The notes beneath the pieces are model-generated. The model ran no database searches. It saw only the letters and a list, made by a program, of their open reading frames with translations, and had not been told where the DNA came from. Positions 45,001-52,481 of a stretch of DNA of 64,000 bases are shown piece by piece. A program made the position numbers and the translations under genes. The stretch is from Planctomycetota bacterium (GTDB lineage Bacteria > Planctomycetota > UBA8742 > UBA2392): NCBI GenBank assembly GCA_020848275.1, contig JADLAK010000065.1:1-64000 (forward strand), written 5' to 3'. How positions within the stretch are numbered: the stretch's first letter is position 1; the number at the start of each line of letters is the position of its first letter.

Positions 45001-45697
45001 CCCGCCCGCTGACGCCGAAGAGACGCTGAAGAAATTTTGGACCGGCCTTCAGCGAGATCCGCACATGATTGCAACAGCGTTTCGGGTGGGTACCACGACA
45101 TGCGCGGCCATGGCAGCCCAAGCGCTGTCAGAACGGGGAAATTGCAACGGCGTGTTTAGCCATGTGATGTCGACTTGGGCAAAGGGCCATTCATCCAATC
45201 CATTGACGGTGAACATCCTTGAGAAGCTGGAGCCGTTTGCTTCCCAAATCCCACGCGAGGATGCCCGATGGTTGTTTTGGGAATGCACGGAGCACCGACA
45301 CGCTAAAGCAGAGGTAATGAAATGGGCTCAAGACCGTCTGCTCAAGCACCTTCCAGATGAGATACGCGCACAGGTGAAGACTCCGGGAGAGTTGCTCTTG
45401 ATTCGGCTGGACTCGGCGCTCAAAAGGCGAGAAGAGCTACCCTTTCCTCTTCTGCTGATGGATCGAAACGACCTTGGGCCGGAAGAGGCAAAGGCGAGGC
45501 TACAAACCGCTAAAAGTTGGTTCGACAGGCATCTATCATGCCAGGCATTTTTAATCTTGGCGGAATGTGTTGCATTCTGGGGAACGCGCCACGATGTGAG
45601 TCTCCTGATGGGTTTTGAAGACCCTGATCACCAGGAGCAAATCAAGGCAGCGCGAGACGAAGCCATATTTGCTGTGTGCCACCGCACTCTAGAGTGA
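42017..45697 (+). CDS. Avs-like STAND NTPase with N-terminal nuclease-like domain
   Basis: 1226 residues. N-terminal ~160 residues resemble a restriction-endonuclease fold of the Mrr/DUF4297 type (FELLATSVLRLANPDYKSII, SPVDGICL with Asp51, then YVIVQHT). The STAND-type NTPase follows: Walker A GPSGFGKS (223-230) and Walker B LTIVVDDVNQ (292-301). Residues ~600-1226 are helical repeats (HEAT/TPR-like), the usual ligand-sensing arm. This layout matches Avs/AVAST-type anti-phage proteins, which recognise a phage protein and activate the nuclease. It stands alone, flanked by intergenic DNA, as most Avs genes do. Confidence 0.82.
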   Translation: MNTAGVLEAMTDRGAFELLATSVLRLANPDYKSIIHTGLNAHGETIVSPVDGICLIPHSKPSHYVIVQHTTKDRDSLRQKWISAADSDLNKAKEQARQIRQELADATFTLVLATNQRVSLELAKDVTSAGAASDIAIDVWDQHRISHFLDNNRDGHWLRKKHLGVEAERLSTELFRTLCRRSVELYRRQTVPVGANEFTTRDFNNAMKRELDKQTARLCLLVGPSGFGKSVSLLQIAENAVQQGNLFLWIPADVLQRSCTFSGAIEAWFHELHPKLEDGAENALASVVDKNLTIVVDDVNQSSVPARLIEMIVGATRPANSKKTSSGLDESDAGSDGLAFKVLVPLWPASLEFVPESVSRQPFVSVMPVPPFSDEETIRVIRASNQRLSEQEALDAAKLLSNDPFLVGSLSALVAQDTSGTALATLCSDVIGGLLRKGIKRAQESRGSALVEQDVLGALQTVAIWMLRRRALQPTWNDVAGLFPTGSNQGDAIRCLIKDRYLCFLDDRDRLIFRHDRLRDQLLVQGMQQLMAGSGTENETIFDPYFARILGQALIQDSVDPSWVALAKQAAPLALFESIRFLGTPQTPRHEAIKNAAIAWCKTESISAPGQLLHAVDWTLKETDSTLVPELVQAHELSLISVLAGLRNGSIDCGFKYVRGHIGVGFQPGCNDAQFERIALHASKRHLTRLQQECNALLDFNRLTDDDVAGWLGIIGHLELPDRDITIRHLWEKSPDKRLDYAIWAAARCPVKDVRTLLDPMLEQLTKLPTREPGAEMPTDREEIPVQIGWGFAKGITTDAMKHLIHVGRSNPALADDVSYMLERVDHPDAMEYVVQRLAAGAGSNHWSFLDGVSTGPMKRELFSKQTADRLATIWRNTGESEGLRRKSFGLWLIVAPDIDLSDLQQIRSEEPIYLQSIQTRAKLGDATVVPQLIDILRAERLARFWWTMTPQVWTRSLLQELEYRIERYADKLARNQAADKTDIPFTLAQVLCQIPPADAEETLKKFWTGLQRDPHMIATAFRVGTTTCAAMAAQALSERGNCNGVFSHVMSTWAKGHSSNPLTVNILEKLEPFASQIPREDARWLFWECTEHRHAKAEVMKWAQDRLLKHLPDEIRAQVKTPGELLLIRLDSALKRREELPFPLLLMDRNDLGPEEAKARLQTAKSWFDRHLSCQAFLILAECVAFWGTRHDVSLLMGFEDPDHQEQIKAARDEAIFAVCHRTLE

Positions 45698-45761
45698 GTC
45701 GAGTCAGAGCCTTGCGTCTTCGACAAGCGACCACGCGGGGCACAACGCGACTTGCGTTTTC

Positions 45762-45775
45762 TTTCCATATGGAAA
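45762..45775. promoter_or_regulatory. Candidate parS-like palindrome
   Basis: TTTCCATATGGAAA, a perfect 14-bp palindrome in the 140-bp gap 63 bp beyond the parB stop. It has the same TTTC-core-GAAA frame as the chromosomal parS sequence (TTTCACGTGAAA in its middle). A ParB binding site is a reasonable guess; a single copy is seen. Confidence 0.4.
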
Positions 45776-45790
45776 ATAAATAGGCAACAG

Positions 45791-45812
45791 AAAAAGGGAC
45801 GTGCTCGCCCTC
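45791..45812 (-). terminator. Probable terminator of parB
   Basis: On the minus strand, GGGCG-AGCA-CG(T)CCC (45796-45810) with one bulge is followed by TTTTTC. It lies 28-47 bp after the parB stop. Confidence 0.4.
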
Positions 45813-45837
45813 TTCCTGCCCCGCGGGTTGTTTTTTG

Positions 45838-46977
45838 TTACTTGCCGCCGTAGACGCTCAACAGCTTCTTCTGCACGCCCACCTGCTCATAGATGCGCGC
45901 CAGGGTTTTTCCGGCGCTGAACAGGAATTCGTCCACCTTCGGGTCGAGCATGACCAGTACCTGCGCAAAACGCGGCAGCTTGCCCGTATCCTGCGCGATG
46001 GGTTCAAACTTCTTGAACGCCGCGCGCACACGCTCGACAGATTTGACGAACTCGGCCCGCTGCTTCTTCTCAGCGGGGCTGGGGTTCTTGGGCTTCTCCG
46101 GTTCAACCTTCTTCGTCGGCTGCACAGTGACGCCCGGCGTCGGGGCCTTTGATGCGGCCTTGACGGACACGGGCGCGACGCGCTTCTCCTCCTGGCGCGC
46201 CACTTCCTGCTTGGCCACGGCCTGCACTTCCTTGCTGGTCATCTTCTTGCCGTCAGTGCCGGCCTGCTTGACTGTACTGGCTACGCGGTCCATCACTTCC
46301 TTGCGATGTTCCTCCTTGTTCGGCCCGGCGATGCGATTGGCCTCCTGGCTGACAAATCGGGCATCCGTGGGCGACATCGCCCCGTTGTTGACCGCCTTCT
46401 GCAAGTCAGGCGTCAGTCCCAGCAACGACAGGCGATAGGTGATCGCCGCCGCCGACAAACCCAACTTTTTCGCCAGGGCTTTGGCCGTATAGCCGCACTT
46501 CTCCATCAACGCTTTGAACGCCCTCGCTTCATCAACAGGGCGCAGGCTCTTGCGCTGGATGTTCTCGGTCAGCGCGATCTCCAGCATGTCCGTCTCGCTC
46601 AGGCCCGGACGCACGATGCAGGGGGCTTCCGCCAGGCCAACCTTCTTCGCGGCCTTGTAGCGGCGTTCGCCGCAGACAATGACGAACTTGCCGTCCTTGT
46701 CCGGCGTGACGACCAGCGGTTGCAGGATGCCGTCCTCGGCGATGCTTTCGGCGAGGTAGTCCAGCGCGGTCTTGCCGGTCTCATCGGCGGGCTCATCCCA
46801 ATCCTTGCGCGGCTGCTGCGGGTTGGCTTTGAGACAGTCCAGCGGGATGCGCTGGAAATTCTCGGCGGTAGCGGCGGGTTTGCCCGACGCACCGTTGCCC
46901 GAGGCGGGCGGGGTTGCGGCGGTCTTCTCCGGCGCCTTCTTTTCTTCCTTCACGGGTGTTGCGGTTGCGGTACTCAT
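45838..46977 (-). CDS. parB: ParB/RepB/Spo0J-family partition protein
   Basis: 379 residues from the ATG at 46977, with AAGGAG upstream; the longer frame is Arg-rich shadow. After an Ala/Lys-rich linker, the ParB N-terminal domain shows IPLDCLKANPQQPRKDW, LAESIAEDGILQPLVV, VCGERRYKAAKKVGL and IALTENIQRKSLRPVDEA. An HTH follows (YTAKALAKKLGLSAAAITYR). The C-terminal ~150 residues are Lys/Pro/Ala-rich and then helical. No parA is visible in the window, so it may serve as a partition or a transcriptional/nuclease-type accessory ParB. Confidence 0.88.
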   Translation of the reverse strand: MSTATATPVKEEKKAPEKTAATPPASGNGASGKPAATAENFQRIPLDCLKANPQQPRKDWDEPADETGKTALDYLAESIAEDGILQPLVVTPDKDGKFVIVCGERRYKAAKKVGLAEAPCIVRPGLSETDMLEIALTENIQRKSLRPVDEARAFKALMEKCGYTAKALAKKLGLSAAAITYRLSLLGLTPDLQKAVNNGAMSPTDARFVSQEANRIAGPNKEEHRKEVMDRVASTVKQAGTDGKKMTSKEVQAVAKQEVARQEEKRVAPVSVKAASKAPTPGVTVQPTKKVEPEKPKNPSPAEKKQRAEFVKSVERVRAAFKKFEPIAQDTGKLPRFAQVLVMLDPKVDEFLFSAGKTLARIYEQVGVQKKLLSVYGGK

Positions 46978-47089
46978 GGTTTTTTCTCCTTGGAAACAAC
47001 GCCAAACAAAAACAGGCTCGCACCATGCGGACCTGACAAACAACTTTCGTTCAACGAACAGCAAACAGCGACCTGCGATCTGCGGCCCG

Positions 47090-47836
47090 CTACTCTTCAC
47101 TCGTCGCAAAAACCGCGGGCGGCAACATCTCCGATTCCGGTTGCGGCGCCGCCGCCATCTGCATGGCGACTTCCATGTCCCGCTGCGCGGCAGCATTGGG
47201 GTCGCGAAGCACAGCCAGGCCGTCGGGCGCATGGGGCGGTTCAAAGGGCATCAACAGGCCCGCGACGCCGTCATTGCAGGAAAAGTTGACGCCGGTCTCG
47301 GTGTCGATGATGCGCAGGGTAACAACGTCGGACTTGCTGGCTGCGCGCAGAGTTTTGATGAGCTTGAGCAGTCGATTGAGGTCGAGGGAGATGATGACGG
47401 CTTCGGAATAGTCGGGAATGACGCCGCCGACGTTTGGAAATTCACCACCGGTCCGCTGCAAAACCATTGACCGCGCGCTTTCGAGGTCCGTGGTTGCGAG
47501 CATCAAACCATCACCTGCAACTTCGCCCTGGATGACCTGTGTCCAGTAATAAGCGTCATCGTTCTTTCCTTTCTTGGGCAGCAATGCTCCCACCGCGCCC
47601 GCGGCCTCGTCGGTCTTGACCAGGAATGGCTCAACTTCCGGCGACGGGCTTTTCGCGTCGACGCCTTCAATCAAAGGTGCGTCGGCGGGGTCGAGGGGTG
47701 GGTAAGGCACGAACAGCAGGAACCGGCCGTCGCTGGAGATGGAACCGCGGGCGCCGAGCGCGATACAATGCAGGGCGTATCGCGTCCCGTAGTCGTCGGC
47801 CAAATGACACTTCAGGTTTTCGGGTCTTAGCAACAT
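47090..47836 (-). CDS. DNA polymerase III beta-clamp-like protein
   Basis: 248 residues, GGAGG 8 bases before the ATG. The C-terminal half reads like a clamp domain: FPNVGGVIPDYSEAVIISLD, then LNRLLKLIKTLRAASKSDVV, TLRIIDTETGVNFS and GLLMPF, which parallels FPdvdqVIP...vslD..LLlk..Kal...vtl.i.d....i.GlimP of DnaN. The protein is about two-thirds of a normal three-domain clamp (~370 residues) and lacks a clear C-terminal MPMR-type end. It may be a plasmid-encoded clamp variant or clamp-derived regulator. It lies directly upstream of parB. Confidence 0.65.
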   Translation of the reverse strand: MLLRPENLKCHLADDYGTRYALHCIALGARGSISSDGRFLLFVPYPPLDPADAPLIEGVDAKSPSPEVEPFLVKTDEAAGAVGALLPKKGKNDDAYYWTQVIQGEVAGDGLMLATTDLESARSMVLQRTGGEFPNVGGVIPDYSEAVIISLDLNRLLKLIKTLRAASKSDVVTLRIIDTETGVNFSCNDGVAGLLMPFEPPHAPDGLAVLRDPNAAAQRDMEVAMQMAAAPQPESEMLPPAVFATSEE

Positions 47837-47883
47837 GAATGGGTCCTCCGTTGGGTTGAGTTGAACGGTTGAACAAACGAAAC

Positions 47884-47901
47884 GACCGCCCTGGGGCGGT
47901 C
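47884..47901 (-). terminator. Intrinsic terminator after zinc-ribbon gene
   Basis: GACCGCC/GGCGGTC hairpin with a four-base loop. On the minus strand it is followed by GTTTCGTTTGTT. It lies 35 bp beyond the stop of the 47936 gene and upstream of the clamp-like gene. Confidence 0.5.
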
Positions 47902-47935
47902 TGGGGTGAAGCGGTGAAACTCGGATGGCGGCGTT

Positions 47936-48550
47936 TCAGATTCTTGACGGACTACACTTGCGGCAAAGCGGCACGACCAACATCAGCGGCAGGCCGCGGT
48001 TATCTCGAAGCACGCCGTCGTCCTCCAGCCCCAAAGGGTTTACACGCAACTCCTCGCTGCGCATCGTGTAGTTGTCCATCTCGGAATTGCAGGCCGGGCA
48101 GAAACAGACCTGCCATGTTCTCTGGCCCGAGCCGCGCTGCTGCTTTCGCGCCTGGGCGCGAACCAGCAGGGCGTGGGGCTCCTCTTCGAGGTCGAAATCC
48201 GCAGCGTGGGGAGCTTTCTGGGCGAGCAACGTGGTCAGCACCTCGACGGTCTTGGCGGGCAGGTTCTTTTCGTCGAGTTTGTCGTTGAACGAGCGGTCAG
48301 CGTAGAACTTCGGCTCGATGTACTGGTGTTTGCACTCGCGGCAGGTCTTCTCGTCCTCGAATGCTTCACTTTCGGAGTCGTGAAAGTGCGTGTTCAGTAC
48401 CTCGACTTCGTCGAATTCATCGTCTCCTTCTTCGACCCCGGCGAAGTACGCGCACAACCACTCGTTGGTGACGTACTCCTTGGCGTCGCGCGAGGCGATG
48501 AATTTAAGGCTGCCGCAGCTGGGGCAGCCGTAATGGCCCTTGTGAATCAT
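47936..48550 (-). CDS. Multi-zinc-ribbon protein
   Basis: 204 residues from the ATG at 48550, with AAAGGAGGAAAC upstream. Three Cys pairs suggest two or three zinc knuckles: YGCPSCGSLKF, KTCRECKHQY, and CFCPACNSE paired with PLCRKC at the end. The middle is acidic and helical. Such proteins are common in plasmid blocks near DUF932 genes; function unknown. Confidence 0.65.
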   Translation of the reverse strand: MIHKGHYGCPSCGSLKFIASRDAKEYVTNEWLCAYFAGVEEGDDEFDEVEVLNTHFHDSESEAFEDEKTCRECKHQYIEPKFYADRSFNDKLDEKNLPAKTVEVLTTLLAQKAPHAADFDLEEEPHALLVRAQARKQQRGSGQRTWQVCFCPACNSEMDNYTMRSEELRVNPLGLEDDGVLRDNRGLPLMLVVPLCRKCSPSRI

Positions 48551-48575
48551 GTTTCCTCCTTTCGTTAAATGAAAA

Positions 48576-48593
48576 CGGCCGCAAACGCGGCCG
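48576..48593 (-). terminator. Intrinsic terminator after 65-aa zinc gene
   Basis: CGGCCGC/GCGGCCG with an AAAC loop. On the minus strand it is followed by TTTTCATTT. It lies 19 bp after the stop at 48613 and overlaps the leader of the next gene. Confidence 0.6.
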
Positions 48594-48612
48594 GGTTGAT
48601 TGATATGGACGG

Positions 48613-48810
48613 TCAATCTTCTTTGACGGCCACGAGTTCGTAGACGTCGGTCCAGCGATGGCCGCACTCAAGGCAATGAATCCCCTGGGTGACGATTCCC
48701 GTATCGGCGCTGAAACTGCCGCCCTCGATCTGGTCGCTGTTGCAATGGAGGCAGCTCACGCCGCCCTTGCGCACGTAAGCACGCCTTTGTGCTTCGGTCA
48801 GTTGCGACAT
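48613..48810 (-). CDS. Small zinc-ribbon protein (65 aa)
   Basis: Two CxxC knuckles, SCLHCNSDQ and HCLECGHRW, with TDVYEL following, a classic zinc ribbon. The ribosome site is exceptional: GAAAGGAGGTGATCC precedes the ATG and complements about 14 bases of the 16S rRNA 3' end. Probably highly translated. Function unknown; it neighbours another zinc-ribbon protein and a DUF932 protein. Confidence 0.75.
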   Translation of the reverse strand: MSQLTEAQRRAYVRKGGVSCLHCNSDQIEGGSFSADTGIVTQGIHCLECGHRWTDVYELVAVKED

Positions 48811-48813
48811 TTT

Positions 48814-48828
48814 GGATCACCTCCTTTC
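48814..48828 (-). promoter_or_regulatory. Extended Shine-Dalgarno, near-perfect anti-16S complement
   Basis: On the plus strand the bases read GGATCACCTCCTTTC, identical to the universal 16S rRNA 3' end. As mRNA (minus strand) they form a 15-base complement, far longer than the usual 4-7. The distance to the ATG (48810) is short. Confidence 0.7.
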
Positions 48829-48836
48829 GATAGATT

Positions 48837-49829
48837 TCAATCCAGCCAGCGTCTGCCCTTTTCGGACAGTTCAAGCAGACGGCCGCCGATTTCCTGGAGT
48901 TCCCGACGGCGCTCCAGCGGCAACGCCGGGTTGTTGCCTGCCCCGGTGACTGCGTTGAGACAGTGAAAAAGCGACGATCCGGGCTCGTTGGCGTGCGCCA
49001 ACACAATGGCGTCGCGCTGGTCCACCGTGAGCTTGAACCGCTCGACGATGCGCCGGAATACTTCCATGGGGCCTTCGATGTGGATGCGGGCCGTGGCGCG
49101 AAACTGGCCGAGTGTTTCGGTGCTTGCGCCCAGCAGGCGGTCCACCTCGCCGCGAATCTCCTGCTGCAATGCCATCCGGCCAATGTGGCGGCGTTCCCAG
49201 GTGAATTGCTGCCCGCCGAGAATCATCCCGTTGAGACAGATCGTGCGGAACAGCAACGACGAGATGCGTACCGACGAACAGCCGACTTCGCTGTTGGTCA
49301 CATGCAAACCGCCATGCAACGAATCTTCCGTGCCGTCACCGTCACCGATCACCTGCAATTCAAAATGCGTGGCGGTGAGTTCAAAGCGCACGGGTGTTTG
49401 CGGCGGAAGGACGCGCGCCAGCTCGCTTGCGACTTCTTCATTGCTCACGCTCTGATAGCGCGTGCTCAGCACCGCACGCACCTCGTTGCCGTCCAGACGC
49501 AACATCAGGTGCCCCGATTGTTGCCTCAGCCAGAAATTCGCGTTTATCGAGAGCAACTCCAGCGCCTCCTCGCGACACTTTACAAGGTAATTGCCGGGGA
49601 TGCCGAGCTTTGAGCCGAGTTGCGACAGCGCCCAGGACTGCAACGGCAGGGCTTCATTGCCGATTTGCAAGCAGGCCTCGTCGAAGTTCATGAACAGGTC
49701 AGAGGCTTTCACGACGACATCGCGATGGCCCTGAGCACTTTCGTGCAGGACATCGACGACCTCCGCAAGACGGTGCTGCGGCTGCGAACGCAGATCGCCG
49801 AGGGCGCTGCGTTCCAGGGTTGTAACCAT
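48837..49829 (-). CDS. DUF932 family protein
   Basis: 330 residues, AAAGGAG upstream. Recognised by the order FWLRQQSGHLMLRLDGNEVR, RAVLSTRYQSVSNEEV, HGGLHVTNSEVGCSSVRIS and LFRTICLNGMILG, characteristic of DUF932, a family almost confined to plasmids, phages and integrative elements. Function unknown; it is often near replication or partition genes, as here with parB and the clamp-like gene. Confidence 0.85.
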   Translation of the reverse strand: MVTTLERSALGDLRSQPQHRLAEVVDVLHESAQGHRDVVVKASDLFMNFDEACLQIGNEALPLQSWALSQLGSKLGIPGNYLVKCREEALELLSINANFWLRQQSGHLMLRLDGNEVRAVLSTRYQSVSNEEVASELARVLPPQTPVRFELTATHFELQVIGDGDGTEDSLHGGLHVTNSEVGCSSVRISSLLFRTICLNGMILGGQQFTWERRHIGRMALQQEIRGEVDRLLGASTETLGQFRATARIHIEGPMEVFRRIVERFKLTVDQRDAIVLAHANEPGSSLFHCLNAVTGAGNNPALPLERRRELQEIGGRLLELSEKGRRWLD

Positions 49830-49907
49830 GTGAATACTCCTTTCATGATTGTTGGGAACAGACGTTCAAGCCAGAGCCGACGCCGAAAGAGCTGCAAACA
49901 ACACGGG

Positions 49908-50105
49908 CTACGCGAGTTCACTGAAGCCGCATTCCGAGCAGAAGCGGTAGTCCTTCAGGCAGACAAGGCAGTCCTTGCCGCAGTTACTGCAGGCATCGGA
50001 AATATTACGGACCCTGCGGCTGGGCTTCTCCTCCGACCAATCAAGGTCAAAGCAATCCAGGTTCAGGTCTTCATCATCGGGAAACGAGAGCGCAACAGGT
50101 CGCAT
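49908..50105 (-). CDS. Small Cys-rich protein (65 aa)
   Basis: Starts MRPVALSFPDDEDLNLDCFD with AAGGAGG upstream; the longer frame is not supported. The C-terminal part CSNCGKDCLVCLKDYRFCSE has four or more Cys in CxxC spacing, a likely zinc-binding module. First gene of the minus-strand plasmid-type block. Confidence 0.6.
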   Translation of the reverse strand: MRPVALSFPDDEDLNLDCFDLDWSEEKPSRRVRNISDACSNCGKDCLVCLKDYRFCSECGFSELA

Positions 50106-50285
50106 GGCAAACCTCCTTAAATGGAAAAAGGCGCCCCCACGATGGGCGCGCCGCAAAAAAACATGTGCTACTCGCTCGACAACGCGAGCGTCAGAACCTT
50201 CAATCCGCACTGCAACGCAGAAGATTTATATAGTAATAAATTATCAACATACTATTCACAGTGTGTCGGTTTAGTCTGGCTGTCT

Positions 50286-50462
50286 ATGGAAAGTATAAAG
50301 CATGATAGGTATCCTATTTCAGTGGAAGGTTCCGCGAGTGTTAGCGCTGTCAATGATTGGTGGCTTTTCCATGCCTACCATGCAGCGCAACCTACTCGAA
50401 ACGCGGACTTCCGGTTACCATCCGCCGTCCTTAGCTGGGGGCTGCAGGAGTTGACAAAATGA
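50286..50462 (+). CDS. Small protein 1 of cyclase operon (58 aa)
   Basis: Probable start MESIKHDRYPISVEGSASVS at 50286; the frame is open further upstream but crosses an AT-rich, promoter-like stretch (50222-50262). It ends ELTK with ATGA overlap to the next gene (50459-50462). Contains WWLFHAYHAAQP and LPSAVLSWGLQ. No family recognised; the coupling argues it is real. Confidence 0.45.
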   Translation: MESIKHDRYPISVEGSASVSAVNDWWLFHAYHAAQPTRNADFRLPSAVLSWGLQELTK

Positions 50463-50686
50463 GATACTACGAAAAATCTGAGCTGACGTACGATGGACCA
50501 CAACTGACGGACTTTCTGAAGCAGTTGAGCACTTCGTCAGACGTGCTGGATTATCTGATTCAGCGCGAAGAAGCGGACCGCGGCGGACAGTTCATCGCCA
50601 TCAAGAATGATGAGGTCGGCAAGTGGTATCGCAAACTTCGTGCGAAAGAAGCTCAGGAGCGCGTCGGCTTTTTTCTGTATTCCTAA
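50459..50686 (+). CDS. Small protein 2 of cyclase operon (75 aa)
   Basis: 75 residues; CAGGAG lies upstream and the start overlaps the previous stop. Helical/beta mix (DFLKQLSTSSDVLDYLIQRE, FIAIKNDEVGKWYRKLRAKE). No membrane helix, no known effector domain. It precedes the nucleotide cyclase by 31 bp, so it is probably in the same transcript. Confidence 0.6.
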   Translation: MRYYEKSELTYDGPQLTDFLKQLSTSSDVLDYLIQREEADRGGQFIAIKNDEVGKWYRKLRAKEAQERVGFFLYS

Positions 50687-50717
50687 ACCAAGCTAAAGCC
50701 CGCATGAGCGGGATTTC

Positions 50718-52133
50718 ATGTCAACCCAATCTGATAAGCAGAGCGATACCTACTTCCTGCTTTGCGTTGACATGGTGGGTTCCACCGCGCTCGACGCGGG
50801 CGGTTATGATCGGCTAAGGCTCAACCAATTACTCCGAGGTTGGCTTGAGCATTGTCTGGCGGCACATAATCTCAACTACAGCATTTCATGGTCTGGTGAC
50901 GGAGGATTTGCGCTCCTTCCGGAATCGACAAATCACGATTCAGTTGCCCTGCTCCATGCGGCGTTGGCTTTTACGGCGCAAGCATCGAATTGGGTTCGCT
51001 TGCAAAGCGATCCTACGACCCGAGTTCGCTTGCGCTGCATTCTGGCACACATCCATGCGTGGACGCACGATGCGCAGATTGAAACCGCATCAAGCTTCAG
51101 CCTGAGTACAACCCTTAAGCATGAACGTAGTCTGGCAATTCCAGACGCATTGACCATCACAGACAGAGCCGCGATTGGGCTTGCGCGTTCAGAGGGGGTG
51201 GCCGAAGATTGGCTGCGCAATCAGCTGCGCGCAACTGGTGGGGTCGGTGATACACCATCAGGCGAACCCTTCATTACGCGCAACTTTCCGGAGGGTCACG
51301 TTGCGAGACAGAGTGATGTCCGCCGGGCGTTCACCTGTTACCCGAAAATACATAGCGAAAAGATGTCCCTTCGACATCGCAAATTGCTCGAAGAGCTAAC
51401 CGATCAGACACTGTACAGCCGCGATTTAGAGCGGCACCGCTCGCTAACGGATCAAGGCTTGAAAGAGGTGCTAACCGTATGCCAGATCGGGTCCGATAAT
51501 CTATCGCTCGTAACTGGGTGCCAGGTACGCATGACCTATTTTCATTTTGACGACGACCCGTACGCCACAGGATTTCACGCAACCGACAACATTGTTGCAA
51601 GGCGAGCGGCTTCTCCACGACCTTGCGAGACGACCTATGATGAAGGCTTCCCCTCAGAAGGTACAGCGGCGGCAGCAGCTCTTTCCGAACGTCGAGTCAT
51701 CATTGCCCCGTCGCCAGCTTCCAAGTATTTCAAAGCTCCCTACGCGCGGCATAAGGAACTAGTGGGGATTGTTGCGGTACCCGTAATCCCGGTCGGCCCA
51801 AGGGTGGACAAAGAAGCGCCAGTTTACGGCATATTGTGTGTCGACTTTGATGCGAAGGTATTTAGTACTGCCTTGCTAATTGACTGCGAAAACAACGTAG
51901 ATCTTTTGGGCCAGGACGATAGTTCGGCGATCGCAAAAGCGGATCCTATTGTAGCTGAGATTCAGATTTACGCCAAAGAACTTACGTTCACGGAGTTGTA
52001 CGATCGCCTGCCTCGATCTCGCCGAGGTGGGGGAAAGCGAAACACGCGTTCAAAAACCCCGCGGTTGGAAGGAGATGGGCGCAACAGCCCGCTCGGTGAA
52101 CCGGATGATTCGGAACCAAGCGAATCGAAGTAG
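50718..52133 (+). CDS. Class III nucleotidyl cyclase-GAF protein
   Basis: 471 residues. Residues ~10-190 form a class III cyclase homology domain: CVDMVGSTALD (metal Asp18) and ISWSGDGGFALL (metal Asp61), the two Asp needed for catalysis. Residues ~230-410 form a GAF-like domain (LSLVTGCQVRMTYFHFDDD ... YGILCVDFDAKVF). The C-terminal ~50 are disordered and basic/acidic. It makes a cyclic nucleotide, base unknown. Pycsar-type cyclases are related, but no TIR or membrane effector is adjacent; the small upstream proteins are the only partners. Confidence 0.78.
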   Translation: MSTQSDKQSDTYFLLCVDMVGSTALDAGGYDRLRLNQLLRGWLEHCLAAHNLNYSISWSGDGGFALLPESTNHDSVALLHAALAFTAQASNWVRLQSDPTTRVRLRCILAHIHAWTHDAQIETASSFSLSTTLKHERSLAIPDALTITDRAAIGLARSEGVAEDWLRNQLRATGGVGDTPSGEPFITRNFPEGHVARQSDVRRAFTCYPKIHSEKMSLRHRKLLEELTDQTLYSRDLERHRSLTDQGLKEVLTVCQIGSDNLSLVTGCQVRMTYFHFDDDPYATGFHATDNIVARRAASPRPCETTYDEGFPSEGTAAAAALSERRVIIAPSPASKYFKAPYARHKELVGIVAVPVIPVGPRVDKEAPVYGILCVDFDAKVFSTALLIDCENNVDLLGQDDSSAIAKADPIVAEIQIYAKELTFTELYDRLPRSRRGGGKRNTRSKTPRLEGDGRNSPLGEPDDSEPSESK

Positions 52134-52481
52134 AACCTCGCCGTGACTCTTCTACTCCAGACTATGTTCGGCGTAAGTAATCTTGGGAACGCTGCCTACA
52201 TCAATGCACATCCGTGCTGCGCTTCACACGCGACACGCTGGCAATGAGTCAATTCCTGACGCCGAATGAACGGCACCGGGTAAACGATTCAGCTACAGCC
52301 GACCAATGAAGGTGAGCCCGCTGAGCCATTTGCGATAACGGTTGATGGAGGCGGCTGCTCGCTTATATGCCTGCTCACGCACCCATGCGCCAATTCGACA
52401 CAGTTCTTGCGACACCACAGTCTGGCGCAGTCCGGCAAATTACTTAGAGAGGATGACTGAGAACCACGACCGGAGACCCCA
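52134..52481. other. 348-bp gap without supported gene
   Basis: Only shadow frames occur (for example 52289-52519 minus). No strong hairpin, palindrome or promoter pair is seen apart from a GGAG ribosome site for the next gene. Confidence 0.4.

Noticed and set aside
46306-47289. 327-codon plus-strand frame over parB
   Set aside because: Antisense of the ParB domain; Arg/Gly/Leu-rich shadow without ribosome site.
48814-48828. 16S rRNA 3'-end fragment on the plus strand
   Set aside because: Only 15 bases match and they sit exactly at ribosome-site distance from a real minus-strand gene; it is an extended Shine-Dalgarno, not rRNA.
50718-52133. Complete Pycsar system
   Set aside because: The cyclase fits, but neither adjacent small protein has a TIR or membrane effector domain, so the assignment is not supported.
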